Under the pieces are notes generated by a model that saw nothing but the letters and a program-made list of their open reading frames with translations, made no database searches and had not been told where the DNA came from. Below, piece after piece: positions 1 to 6,575 of a stretch of 16,149 nt of DNA. Location of the stretch: positions 1-16,149 of the forward strand of contig JAJDEL010000452.1 of NCBI GenBank assembly GCA_029259835.1, read 5' to 3'. This DNA comes from Planctomicrobium sp. (GTDB lineage: Bacteria > Planctomycetota > Planctomycetia > Planctomycetales > Planctomycetaceae). Positions within the stretch are counted from its first letter, which is position 1, and the number at the start of each line of letters is the position of its first letter. Made by a program: the position numbers and the translations under genes.

Positions 1-1
1 A

Positions 2-868
2 ACGATGGCAGTTTGCAAAGTTGCCCGTGAGCATTTGAAAGTTGTTCTCTCAGGCGACGGAGGTGATGAAGCCTTCGGTGGATATTCACGCTACGCACAC
101 GATCTCAAAGAAGCAAAATTGCGAGCATTGCTTCCTTCATGGCTTCGCCGCACTTTCCTTCGCTCAGCAGCAAACATCTGGCCGAAAGCGGACTGGCTAC
201 CACGTCCATTGCGTTTGAAAACAGCATTGACAAACTTGTCTCTGGACTCTGGTGAAGCGTACGCAAATACGATTTCGATTTGCCGACCAAACTTACGCAA
301 AGCATTGCTTCGCGAAGAGGTTCGAAATCAACTTAATGGATCACACCCAGAGCAACGTATCGCCGATGCGTACCGTCGCGGTGACGTAACGCCTCTCGAT
401 GGAATGTTGTCGGCAGACATTTCGATGTTGCTACCAGATGATTTTCTTACGAAAGTCGACCGAGCAAGCATGGCAGTTGGACTTGAAGTGAGGCCGCCTC
501 TGGTCGACCACGAATTCCTGGAATTGGCTGCATCTGTTCCAGCTCAATTGAAGGTCAATGAAGGCGAGACGAAATGGATCTTCAAGAAAACGTGCGAGCA
601 GCGTTTACCCAAAGCTATCATCTGGCGCAAAAAGCAGGGTTTCGAAATCCCTGCCAATGAATGGTTGCGCGGGCCACTCCGTGACACCTTTGAAGAATAT
701 GTTCTTTCCCCGAACGGAAAGCTCGCTGAATACGTTGAACTTCTACCCATTCAAAACTTGTATCAATCACATCTCAACCACACAGGTCGCCATGGCGCCA
801 TCTTGTGGTCGCTGTTGGTGCTTGGTTGCTGGCTAGAAAAGTGGACTTCGACTTCCAATGCCAATTAA
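2..868 (+). CDS. Asparagine-synthetase-like amidotransferase (AsnB family), C-terminal part, 5' truncated
   Basis: Only the C-terminal synthetase half is visible. The reading frame is open to the window edge, so the true start, the N-terminal glutaminase domain and the SGGxDS pyrophosphatase loop lie upstream. Counting the Met codon at base 5 as residue 1, SGDGGDEAFGGY (16-27) is the conserved glycine/acidic segment of AsnB-type synthetases. LLPDDFLTKVDRASMA (142-157) and LEVRPPLVDHEF (160-171) are the two most diagnostic family segments, followed by a KKQGFEIP stretch near 212. Members transfer glutamine-derived ammonia to an ATP-activated carboxylate. In EPS clusters such paralogues are thought to amidate sugar acids or other glycan carboxylates rather than make free asparagine. 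The next gene, a glycosyltransferase, begins 65 nt downstream on the same strand. Family assignment is firm; the acceptor is unknown. It may be the XrtA-associated amidotransferase subtype, which the missing N-terminus would help decide. Confidence 0.93.
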   Translation, partial: TMAVCKVAREHLKVVLSGDGGDEAFGGYSRYAHDLKEAKLRALLPSWLRRTFLRSAANIWPKADWLPRPLRLKTALTNLSLDSGEAYANTISICRPNLRKALLREEVRNQLNGSHPEQRIADAYRRGDVTPLDGMLSADISMLLPDDFLTKVDRASMAVGLEVRPPLVDHEFLELAASVPAQLKVNEGETKWIFKKTCEQRLPKAIIWRKKQGFEIPANEWLRGPLRDTFEEYVLSPNGKLAEYVELLPIQNLYQSHLNHTGRHGAILWSLLVLGCWLEKWTSTSNAN

Positions 869-933
869 ATTTGTAGGCTCTGCGGTGCGGACCGTTCGGT
901 TCACTTCACTTTTCAATAGGGCCACTCGTTTCC

Positions 934-2058
934 ATGTCTGAGATCACCGTTCTTCAATTGCTTCATGGGATGTCTGTTGGCGGGGCAGAGATATTAGCTG
1001 CCGGGCTGGCTCGGCGGCTTCGTGGTCAATTCCGATTTGTGTTTGCCTGTCTTGATCATGTCGGCGAACTGGGTGAAGAATTGAAAGGCGAAGGCTTCCC
1101 GCTTGTTGTCCTGGACCGAGAATCTGGTGTTGATTGGAGATGCTCTCAAGCGTTGAAGCGAGAAGTTTCGACAAATCAAGTAACGCTCATTCACGCTCAC
1201 CAATACACGCCATTCTTTTATGCACTGACAACCGGTATTCTTCGACGTAGGCCGCCGGTCTTATTCACCGAGCATGGGCGATTCCATCCTGACCTCCCGA
1301 ACAAAAAACACTTCCTGTTCAATAGAACTCTATTGCGAAAAACTGATCGGGTCATTGGAGTGGGCAAAGATGTACGGCGAGCATTGATTGAAAATGAAGG
1401 GATCCCGGAAGACCGCGTGGATGTCATTTACAATGGAATCGACCTTTCACGATTCCAACAGCCACCCCCCGATTCCGCTAAAAGAATTCGGAGAAGCCTC
1501 GGGATCGATGAAGACTGTTTTGTTGTCACTCTGGTCGGGCGACTGAACGATCTCAAAGATCACTCAACAGCGATTCGCACGGCCCAACGCGTTGCCGCCG
1601 AGCATCCGAATTTTCGTATGCTCTTTATTGGAGGAGGTGAGGAGCAGCAGAAAATTGTGGCGGAAATCAAAGAGCGGAAGCTGGAAGAGAGTGTCACTCT
1701 GCTCGGAACTCGACACGATGTTCCGGACATTTTACATGCTTCGGATGTGAACTTTTTGTCGAGCATCAGCGAAGGAATTCCGCTCACACTCATCGAAGGG
1801 ATGGCGGCTTCACTTCCGACTGTCTCCACAAACGTCGGTGGAATTGCAGAAGTGGTTAACGATGGAGAAACCGGATTGCTGGCACCTGCTCAAGACGACG
1901 AGGCTCTGGCGAAACATTTGCTCGATGTTGCTCGCAATTCAGAACTCGGCAATCGATTGGGAAAACAAGGGTGCGAGCGCGCTCTGGAATGCTTCTCAGA
2001 AGTCGAAATGCACCGGCGTTACGCGGAACTTTATCGCGAGATCGCTGGCGTTATTTAG
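934..2058 (+). CDS. GT4-family glycosyltransferase
   Basis: A 374-residue GT-B fold retaining glycosyltransferase, a usual length for GT4. The N-terminal acceptor domain has the GGAE glycine loop (16-19), an HAH motif (87-89) and TEHGR (112-116). The hinge carries VIYNGID (164-170). The C-terminal nucleotide-sugar domain opens with a VGRLNDLKDH segment (201-210) and contains the EX7E signature, with E280 and E288 within SEGIPLTLIEGM. It should move a hexose-type sugar from a nucleotide donor to a lipid-linked or growing glycan on the cytoplasmic face of the membrane. The overall pattern resembles the sugar transferases found in exosortase/PEP-CTERM EPS clusters, and the FemAB-like neighbour fits that. 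The ATG is chosen because family homology starts at once (TVLQLLHGMSVGG); only a distant AGGG precedes it, so Shine-Dalgarno support is poor. Donor and acceptor cannot be read from sequence. Confidence 0.93.
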   Translation: MSEITVLQLLHGMSVGGAEILAAGLARRLRGQFRFVFACLDHVGELGEELKGEGFPLVVLDRESGVDWRCSQALKREVSTNQVTLIHAHQYTPFFYALTTGILRRRPPVLFTEHGRFHPDLPNKKHFLFNRTLLRKTDRVIGVGKDVRRALIENEGIPEDRVDVIYNGIDLSRFQQPPPDSAKRIRRSLGIDEDCFVVTLVGRLNDLKDHSTAIRTAQRVAAEHPNFRMLFIGGGEEQQKIVAEIKERKLEESVTLLGTRHDVPDILHASDVNFLSSISEGIPLTLIEGMAASLPTVSTNVGGIAEVVNDGETGLLAPAQDDEALAKHLLDVARNSELGNRLGKQGCERALECFSEVEMHRRYAELYREIAGVI

Positions 2059-2080
2059 CCGTACACTTTAAGTGTACGGC
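2058..2080. repeat. Perfect 23-nt inverted repeat between GT and FemAB-like genes
   Basis: The arms GCCGTACACTT (2058-2068) and AAGTGTACGGC (2070-2080) are exact reverse complements around a single central T. The left arm begins on the last base of the upstream stop codon. As RNA it would form a 9-10 bp stem with a 3-5 nt loop. No T-run follows on either strand, so a classical rho-independent terminator is not supported. An mRNA-stabilising or attenuating hairpin, or a palindromic protein-binding site, fits as well. Confidence 0.7.
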
Positions 2081-2103
2081 AAAACTGAATTCATAGAACA
2101 TTA

Positions 2104-3201
2104 GTGAAGACAATCGTGCAGAACGAAGCAAGCGTTTCAGAAATCGACGAACAGAAGACCGACATCGTTGTTCAGGTTTTATCGCAACGCGAAATTCTCG
2201 TCGCTGGTGATCAACTTTGGAGTGCAGCAGGAGTCCCGGCACATCCAAGTTCGGACCTGCTCTGGTTGCGAATTCTCGATCGTGGTTTGAGACACAAGCC
2301 TTTTTTGTTGCAAGCTGTTCGTGATAAAAAACTCGTTGGTCAATTGCCGCTTGCACTGGTGAGCGGACCAATCTTTGGTCGGTTTTTAGTGGCGCTACCG
2401 TATTTGAATTCCGGAGGCGTGACATCTTACGATCAGTCAACTACTGACGCGTTGATGGACTGCGCGGTCTTGATGGCAGATCAGCATAAGTGTCGGTATC
2501 TCGAACTTCGTCATGAGGAACCGATCAAGCATTCAGCACTCAATGCGGAACTGACGACGAAAGTCCATATGCGAATGCCGCTCCCGAGTGACGTTGAAAG
2601 TCTGCGGAGCAATTTGAAGGCGAGTGTTCGGAATCAAGTAAAGAAAGGTGAGCGGCCTGGATTTACAATTGAATGGGGAGGAGTCGAACTTCTGGATGAC
2701 TTCTACTCCGTCTTCAGTAGAAAAATGCGGGATTTGGGAACTCCAGTCTTTAGCCGTAAACTGTTTGAAGCAATTCTCACTGAACTTCCAGAAATGGCAG
2801 AGTTGTGCTGTATTCGTGATGGCTCGAAAGCAATTGCAGTTGCGTTACTCGTGCATGGTTCAGAAGTGACCGAAGTTCCAAGTGCGAGTTCCTTGCCTGA
2901 GTACAATCGCACGAATGCGAACATGCTCATGTACTGGAATCTGCTCGCGCGAAGCGTCGAACGAGGACAACAAGTGTTCGATTTTGGTCGTTCGACAAAG
3001 GATGGTCCGACTTATAAATTCAAAAAGCAGTGGGGAGCGAAACCGCACTCTGCAACTTGGCAGTATCACCTTCGCTCAGGAAGCGTGGACGACATGCGCC
3101 CAGACAGTGGCAAGAAGAAATTCCTGATCTGCATGTGGAAATGGCTGCCGGTGTGGTTGGCAAATTTGATCGGCCCGTGGATTGTAAAGGGGATTCCGTA
3201 G
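2104..3201 (+). CDS. FemAB-like aminoacyl/acyltransferase, XrtA/PEP-CTERM-associated type
   Basis: A 365-residue protein of the FemAB/GNAT-like superfamily. FemAB proteins transfer amino acids from aminoacyl-tRNA to peptidoglycan precursors; EPS-cluster relatives are thought to acylate or aminoacylate a surface glycan or its precursor. Segments I recognise from the PEP-CTERM-associated FemAB family are KASVRNQVKK (172-181), FYSVFSRKMRDLGTPVFS (199-216), a VPSASSLPEYNRTNANMLMYW-like stretch split over 258-278, and FDFGRSTKDGPTYKFKKQWG (292-311), close to that family's C-terminal signature. The first ~40 residues are poorly conserved. The start is GTG at 2104; a second GTG at 2116 is also possible, there is no clear Shine-Dalgarno sequence and no early ATG. 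No signal peptide is visible, so it is probably cytoplasmic. It sits between two glycosyltransferases with short gaps. The family is secure; the substrate is unknown. Confidence 0.88.
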   Translation: MKTIVQNEASVSEIDEQKTDIVVQVLSQREILVAGDQLWSAAGVPAHPSSDLLWLRILDRGLRHKPFLLQAVRDKKLVGQLPLALVSGPIFGRFLVALPYLNSGGVTSYDQSTTDALMDCAVLMADQHKCRYLELRHEEPIKHSALNAELTTKVHMRMPLPSDVESLRSNLKASVRNQVKKGERPGFTIEWGGVELLDDFYSVFSRKMRDLGTPVFSRKLFEAILTELPEMAELCCIRDGSKAIAVALLVHGSEVTEVPSASSLPEYNRTNANMLMYWNLLARSVERGQQVFDFGRSTKDGPTYKFKKQWGAKPHSATWQYHLRSGSVDDMRPDSGKKKFLICMWKWLPVWLANLIGPWIVKGIP

Positions 3202-3249
3202 CGTGACTGAGTGAAATCAATTTTAAGCTGATAGTTAGCAAGTGAAGAC

Positions 3250-4449
3250 GTGAACTCCGAAGCGAATCAAGACATGCAATCGGATAACGAGAAAGTGACC
3301 CGTCCGCCGCTGCTCGTTTTATCCGACGACTGGGGGCGGCATCCGTCAAGCTGCCAGCATCTCATTCGGCACCTGCTGCCTACTTATGATGTGACATGGG
3401 TGAATACGATTGGAATGCGACCTCCCCGTTTGGACATGCAGACGGTTCGTCGTGTTCAGGGGAAGTTGGCAGAATGGATCAGGACAAAACAACCCTCTGG
3501 AAACAAAAGCAGTCAGGATGAACCGCAGGTTGGTCCGGAAATTCGAAATCCAAAAATGTGGCCCTGGTTTCGAACGGCGACTGACCGGCGTTTGAATAAA
3601 TTCCTCATCACTCGGCACCTGCGCGACTTGGCTGAACCTTTACCCATTGCAATTACTACGATTCCAATCGTTGCAGACCTGATGAAGAGTTTGCCGGTAC
3701 GCCGCTGGGTTTACTACTGCGTTGACGATTTCTCCGAATGGCCTGGACTCGACCAGGAACCACTTCGCAGGATGGATGACGAAGTGATTCAAGCAGCGGA
3801 TGTTCTCATTGCTGCAAGCGAATCTCTGCAAGAAAAACTCGCTTCAGCAGGTAGAGCTTCCGAACTATTGACTCACGGAGTTGATCTCGATCATTGGACT
3901 TCATTGAATCAAAGCGGAGAGCGTGGCGTCCTCAGCCAGTTTGAAGGACCACTGTTTCTGTTTTGGGGTGTGATCGATCAACGGTTGGACGTGGAATTTC
4001 TACAGGCTCTGAACGACTCACTCGACAAGGGAACAATAGTTTTAGTGGGTCCGCAACAGAATCCACCTGCTGAAATTGCGGAACTCTCTCGAGTAAAACT
4101 TCTGCCTCCAGTCGAATTTGATGAACTTCCAGGCTGCGGTCATGCCGCCGATGTCCTCATCATGCCGTATGTCGACGAACCCGTTTCTCGTGCAATGCAG
4201 CCGTTGAAACTTCTGGAGTACCTGGCGACTGGGAAGCCTGTTGTCGCCAGAGATTTACCAGCCACAAAGGCTTGGGCAGACTGCATGGAGTTGGCAGCGA
4301 CGAAGGAAGGTTTTGTCGCAAAAGTGGAAAAGGTTGTTTCGTCAGGCGTGACGGATCAGCAACGACTGTCTCGAGAGCGATTGAAGGCAGAGTCCTGGAG
4401 TGCAAAAGCGATGCGTTTTGAACAACTGATCACACAAGCAGAGGCATGA
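3250..4449 (+). CDS. TuaH-like glycosyltransferase (GT-B fold)
   Basis: A 399-residue putative glycosyltransferase. It resembles the group containing Bacillus TuaH rather than the plain GT4 neighbours. The N-terminus has a SDDWGRHPSS segment (25-34) in place of a glycine loop. The middle has YYCVDDFSEW (155-164), a characteristic segment of this group, then LTHGVDLDHW (207-216) before the C-terminal domain. That domain begins with FWGVIDQRLD (238-247) and holds the donor-site region MPYVDEPVSRAMQPLKLLEY (305-324), followed by LATGKPVVA. In TuaH-type enzymes the first acidic residue of EX7E is embedded in this MPY...EP...PLKLLEY context (E310 and E323 here), so classical spacing is not kept. 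The start is GTG at 3250; ATG at 3274 (residue 9) is an alternative, and neither has a convincing ribosome site. The stop overlaps the next gene's ATG by four bases, implying translational coupling. The sugar transferred is unknown. Confidence 0.85.
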   Translation: MNSEANQDMQSDNEKVTRPPLLVLSDDWGRHPSSCQHLIRHLLPTYDVTWVNTIGMRPPRLDMQTVRRVQGKLAEWIRTKQPSGNKSSQDEPQVGPEIRNPKMWPWFRTATDRRLNKFLITRHLRDLAEPLPIAITTIPIVADLMKSLPVRRWVYYCVDDFSEWPGLDQEPLRRMDDEVIQAADVLIAASESLQEKLASAGRASELLTHGVDLDHWTSLNQSGERGVLSQFEGPLFLFWGVIDQRLDVEFLQALNDSLDKGTIVLVGPQQNPPAEIAELSRVKLLPPVEFDELPGCGHAADVLIMPYVDEPVSRAMQPLKLLEYLATGKPVVARDLPATKAWADCMELAATKEGFVAKVEKVVSSGVTDQQRLSRERLKAESWSAKAMRFEQLITQAEA

Positions 4450-5636
4450 TGTCCGAGCCAACCATTCACATTGAGACATCGGCTTCTAACACATCTGATC
4501 ATAGAGTTGTTCTGCATACGCGCGTCGTGACAGGCACGGGTGGAGGGCCTGACAAAACGATCCTGAACTCACCGCGCTTTCTGGAGCAGTTAGGCTACGC
4601 CAGTGCTTGTGCCTATCTGCACCCGCCTGACGATGATGGATTCAGCACACTGCAAAAGAGGGCAGAGGAATGGGGCAGCGAGCTGATTTCAATTCCGGAC
4701 AAAGGTGCTCTTGATGTTTCCGTCATTCGGAAACTTCTCAACGTGTGCAAGCAACACAATGTTTCAATTTGGCATGGGCACGACTACAAGACGAATGCAC
4801 TTGGTTTGATCTTGAGGCGTTTTCATAGAATGCAATTAGTGACGACAGTACACGGCTGGGTGCATCGCACCAGCCGGACTCCTCTCTACTACTGGGTTGA
4901 TCGAAAAGCGATTCGATATTACGACCATGTCATTTGTGTTTCTGAAGACTTGTTTACAACCTGTCGTGAGTTTGGAGTCCCGGAACCGCGATGCAGTTTG
5001 ATTCAAAATGCAATCGATACGGACGAATTCAAACGCTCTCAGAAACAGAGTGATGTTAAATTTGTTCAGGGGTTTTCTCCAGATCGATTACTCATTGGTG
5101 CCGTTGGCAGATTGGCAGAGGAGAAAGGGTTCGACTTGTTAATTTCGGCTGTCGAGAGATTGATCGAATCAGGGCTTAATGTGGAATTGGCGATTATTGG
5201 AGAAGGGGATCAGAAAGAACAATTAGAATCGCAGATCACTGCGTCGGCAAACGCAGATCGCTTTCATTTACTCGGTTATCGGTCCGACACGATTGCACTC
5301 TATGAAGCGATGGACCTATATGTTCTGAGTAGTTTGCGGGAAGGCTTACCGAACGTTGTTTTGGAAGCGATGGCGATGGAGGTTCCTGTTGTTGCTACGA
5401 GAATAGCCGGGGTCCCGAAGTTGATCCAAGATCGAGAGAATGGGTTGCTTGTCAATTCAGGATGTGTGGACGAATTAGAACAGGCGACGAGGGAGATGCT
5501 AAGCAATGATCCTTTACGTGAGCAGCTCCTCAAAAACGCTCGCAAAACTATTGAAACCGAATTCAGCTTTTCAGCCCGAATGGACAAGATCCGGAAGATT
5601 TATGATCAGGTTCTTGCGAAGTCCGCATCAACTTAG
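4446..5636 (+). CDS. GT4-family glycosyltransferase
   Basis: A 396-residue GT-B retaining glycosyltransferase. After a poorly conserved leader of about 20 residues come RVVTGTGGGPDK (26-37, the glycine loop), HGHDYKTN (110-117), TVHGW (134-138), VSEDL (165-169) and IQNAID (186-191). The C-terminal donor-binding domain shows VGRLAEEKGFD (220-230) and the EX7E signature (E299 and E307 in REGLPNVVLEAMA). It acts on the cytoplasmic side of the membrane in glycan chain assembly. ATG at 4446 overlaps the upstream TGA as ATGA, and a second ATG follows at 4449; either may be used, with a weak GAGGC just before. This is the last gene of the plus-strand glycan operon, since a convergent minus-strand gene begins 23 nt beyond its stop. 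Donor and linkage cannot be read from sequence. Confidence 0.93.
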   Translation: MMSEPTIHIETSASNTSDHRVVLHTRVVTGTGGGPDKTILNSPRFLEQLGYASACAYLHPPDDDGFSTLQKRAEEWGSELISIPDKGALDVSVIRKLLNVCKQHNVSIWHGHDYKTNALGLILRRFHRMQLVTTVHGWVHRTSRTPLYYWVDRKAIRYYDHVICVSEDLFTTCREFGVPEPRCSLIQNAIDTDEFKRSQKQSDVKFVQGFSPDRLLIGAVGRLAEEKGFDLLISAVERLIESGLNVELAIIGEGDQKEQLESQITASANADRFHLLGYRSDTIALYEAMDLYVLSSLREGLPNVVLEAMAMEVPVVATRIAGVPKLIQDRENGLLVNSGCVDELEQATREMLSNDPLREQLLKNARKTIETEFSFSARMDKIRKIYDQVLAKSAST

Positions 5637-5659
5637 AATTTGTCAGTGAATTGAGCAGG

Positions 5660-5968
5660 TCACTCGACAGATTGGCCTGATGAAGCTGATTCGCGGTAGA
5701 GGCCCAGCATATGTCGAATCAGACCCAGAAACCCGGTTTCACCTTTGAGATTCTCGGCTCGGTCCATCCAGGCTTCACATTCTGCCAGCGATCCAGAAAA
5801 AGCGATGTTGTCACCCATGTCGAAAATCACCCAACCTCCGTCCTGGCAATCGTTTAGACGATATCCCTGTGAACCGTCTCTGGAAGCGGACGAGAGTTCT
5901 TCCTCTAAAGACGCTTTCTGGTTCACGCCTGCGAGTTGAATGGGGTTTTGAGTGGTGGTCGAATTCAT
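5660..5968 (-). CDS. Small conserved-looking hypothetical protein, 102 residues
   Basis: I do not recognise a named family. It is the only good coding candidate on either strand in the gap between the two plus-strand operons, and its stop lies 23 nt from the end of the convergent glycosyltransferase gene. The first 33 residues are polar and low in hydrophobics. Residues 36-72 look like a compact beta-beta-alpha unit: YRLNDCQDGGWVIFDMGDNI (36-55), then SLAECEAWMDRAEN (60-73), a spacing of Gly-Trp, strand, then AW(M/L)DRAEN helix often seen in small bacterial single-domain proteins. A short amphipathic helix (GFLGLIRHMLGLY, 79-91) follows, then a polar tail. There is no signal peptide or clear membrane segment, so it is probably cytoplasmic. 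The ATG at 5966-5968 is the most upstream plausible start; no strong Shine-Dalgarno sequence precedes it. The short conserved-looking core argues for a real gene, but it remains a prediction. Confidence 0.68.
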   Translation of the reverse strand: MNSTTTQNPIQLAGVNQKASLEEELSSASRDGSQGYRLNDCQDGGWVIFDMGDNIAFSGSLAECEAWMDRAENLKGETGFLGLIRHMLGLYRESASSGQSVE

Positions 5969-5976
5969 TTGATCTG

Positions 5977-5997
5977 AACCGTAAACATACTTACGTT
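5977..5997. promoter_or_regulatory. Imperfect inverted repeat in divergent intergenic region
   Basis: AAC-c-GTAA (5977-5984) pairs with TTACGTT (5991-5997) across ACATAC, with one extra base in the left arm. It begins 9 nt upstream of the minus-strand gene's start, between two divergent genes, so it could be an operator or part of a 5' leader. No other evidence supports regulation. Confidence 0.25.
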
Positions 5998-6039
5998 AAA
6001 GAGTACGTCGCAATCTTCGATGGGCAAATAGGGAAATTG

Positions 6040-6054
6040 AAAATTGCGAATTTT
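6040..6054. promoter_or_regulatory. AT-rich inverted repeat upstream of VanZ gene
   Basis: AAAATT-GCG-AATTTT is a perfect 6-bp inverted repeat with a 3-nt spacer. It ends 38 nt before the ATG of the VanZ-family gene, in the divergent gap. It could be a weak operator or part of the promoter region. Such AT-rich repeats arise easily by chance. Confidence 0.2.
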
Positions 6055-6092
6055 GAGTCCAGAAGCAGCAAAGACCGCTCAATTCACATGAA

Positions 6093-6575
6093 ATGACTGC
6101 GAATTCGATGAAAAATGATCTCGATAAGAATTTTGATCACAGATCAAGACTGAGCGAAGAGCACAAGATGGTTCGCTGGCTACGGAGAATCACTTTGATG
6201 TACTGGATCGCCCTGACTTACCTCCTGCTTGCCCCGGAACCTTTCTGGTTTTTGAGTGGAACAGAAGGAACAAATGATTCTTACGCGCTGAGTGTGCCTG
6301 ATCTGATTCAACACTTTCTTGTGTTTGGCTTGCTCGGGCTGCTTCTCGCCTCTCAGTTAGAAGCTAACAAGCTTTTGAGTCGAACTCTAAGGTTTGCTGT
6401 GATCTACGCAATTGCGACTGAGTTCGTTCAGTTTTTTGTGCCAGACCGTTTCGCTTCTGTGGCGGATGTTCTCGCCAATCTCTCAGGGCTTGTCATTGGC
6501 TGGGGAACCGTTCAATTCCTGCGCAGCATGACGTCCTTACGCAGAGTACGAACCTCGAATGCTATCAGTTCATGA
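6093..6575 (+). CDS. VanZ-family membrane protein
   Basis: A 160-residue integral membrane protein with four predicted helices (about 33-48, 70-88, 97-114 and 125-144), the usual VanZ-domain layout and size. Family landmarks are DLIQH opening helix 2 (70-74), TEFVQFFVPDR (109-119) and DVLANLSG (125-132). VanZ itself confers low-level teicoplanin resistance by an unknown mechanism; VanZ-like proteins are frequent in envelope-polysaccharide and exosortase loci, where their role is also unsettled. The first ~27 residues are polar. Starts are possible at ATG 6093, at Met6 (6108) or at Met26 (6168), which directly precedes the first hydrophobic block; 6093 is the longest. The stop overlaps the next ATG (ATGA), so the two products are probably made together. 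The neighbour carries three more copies of the same domain, suggesting that the proteins associate or that the fusion arose by duplication of this unit. Confidence 0.85.
   Translation: MTANSMKNDLDKNFDHRSRLSEEHKMVRWLRRITLMYWIALTYLLLAPEPFWFLSGTEGTNDSYALSVPDLIQHFLVFGLLGLLLASQLEANKLLSRTLRFAVIYAIATEFVQFFVPDRFASVADVLANLSGLVIGWGTVQFLRSMTSLRRVRTSNAISS

Noticed and set aside
889..902. Short hairpin GGACC/GGTTC before the first GT gene
   Set aside because: It has only five pairs including a G-T, with no clean T-run, so chance pairing is likely.
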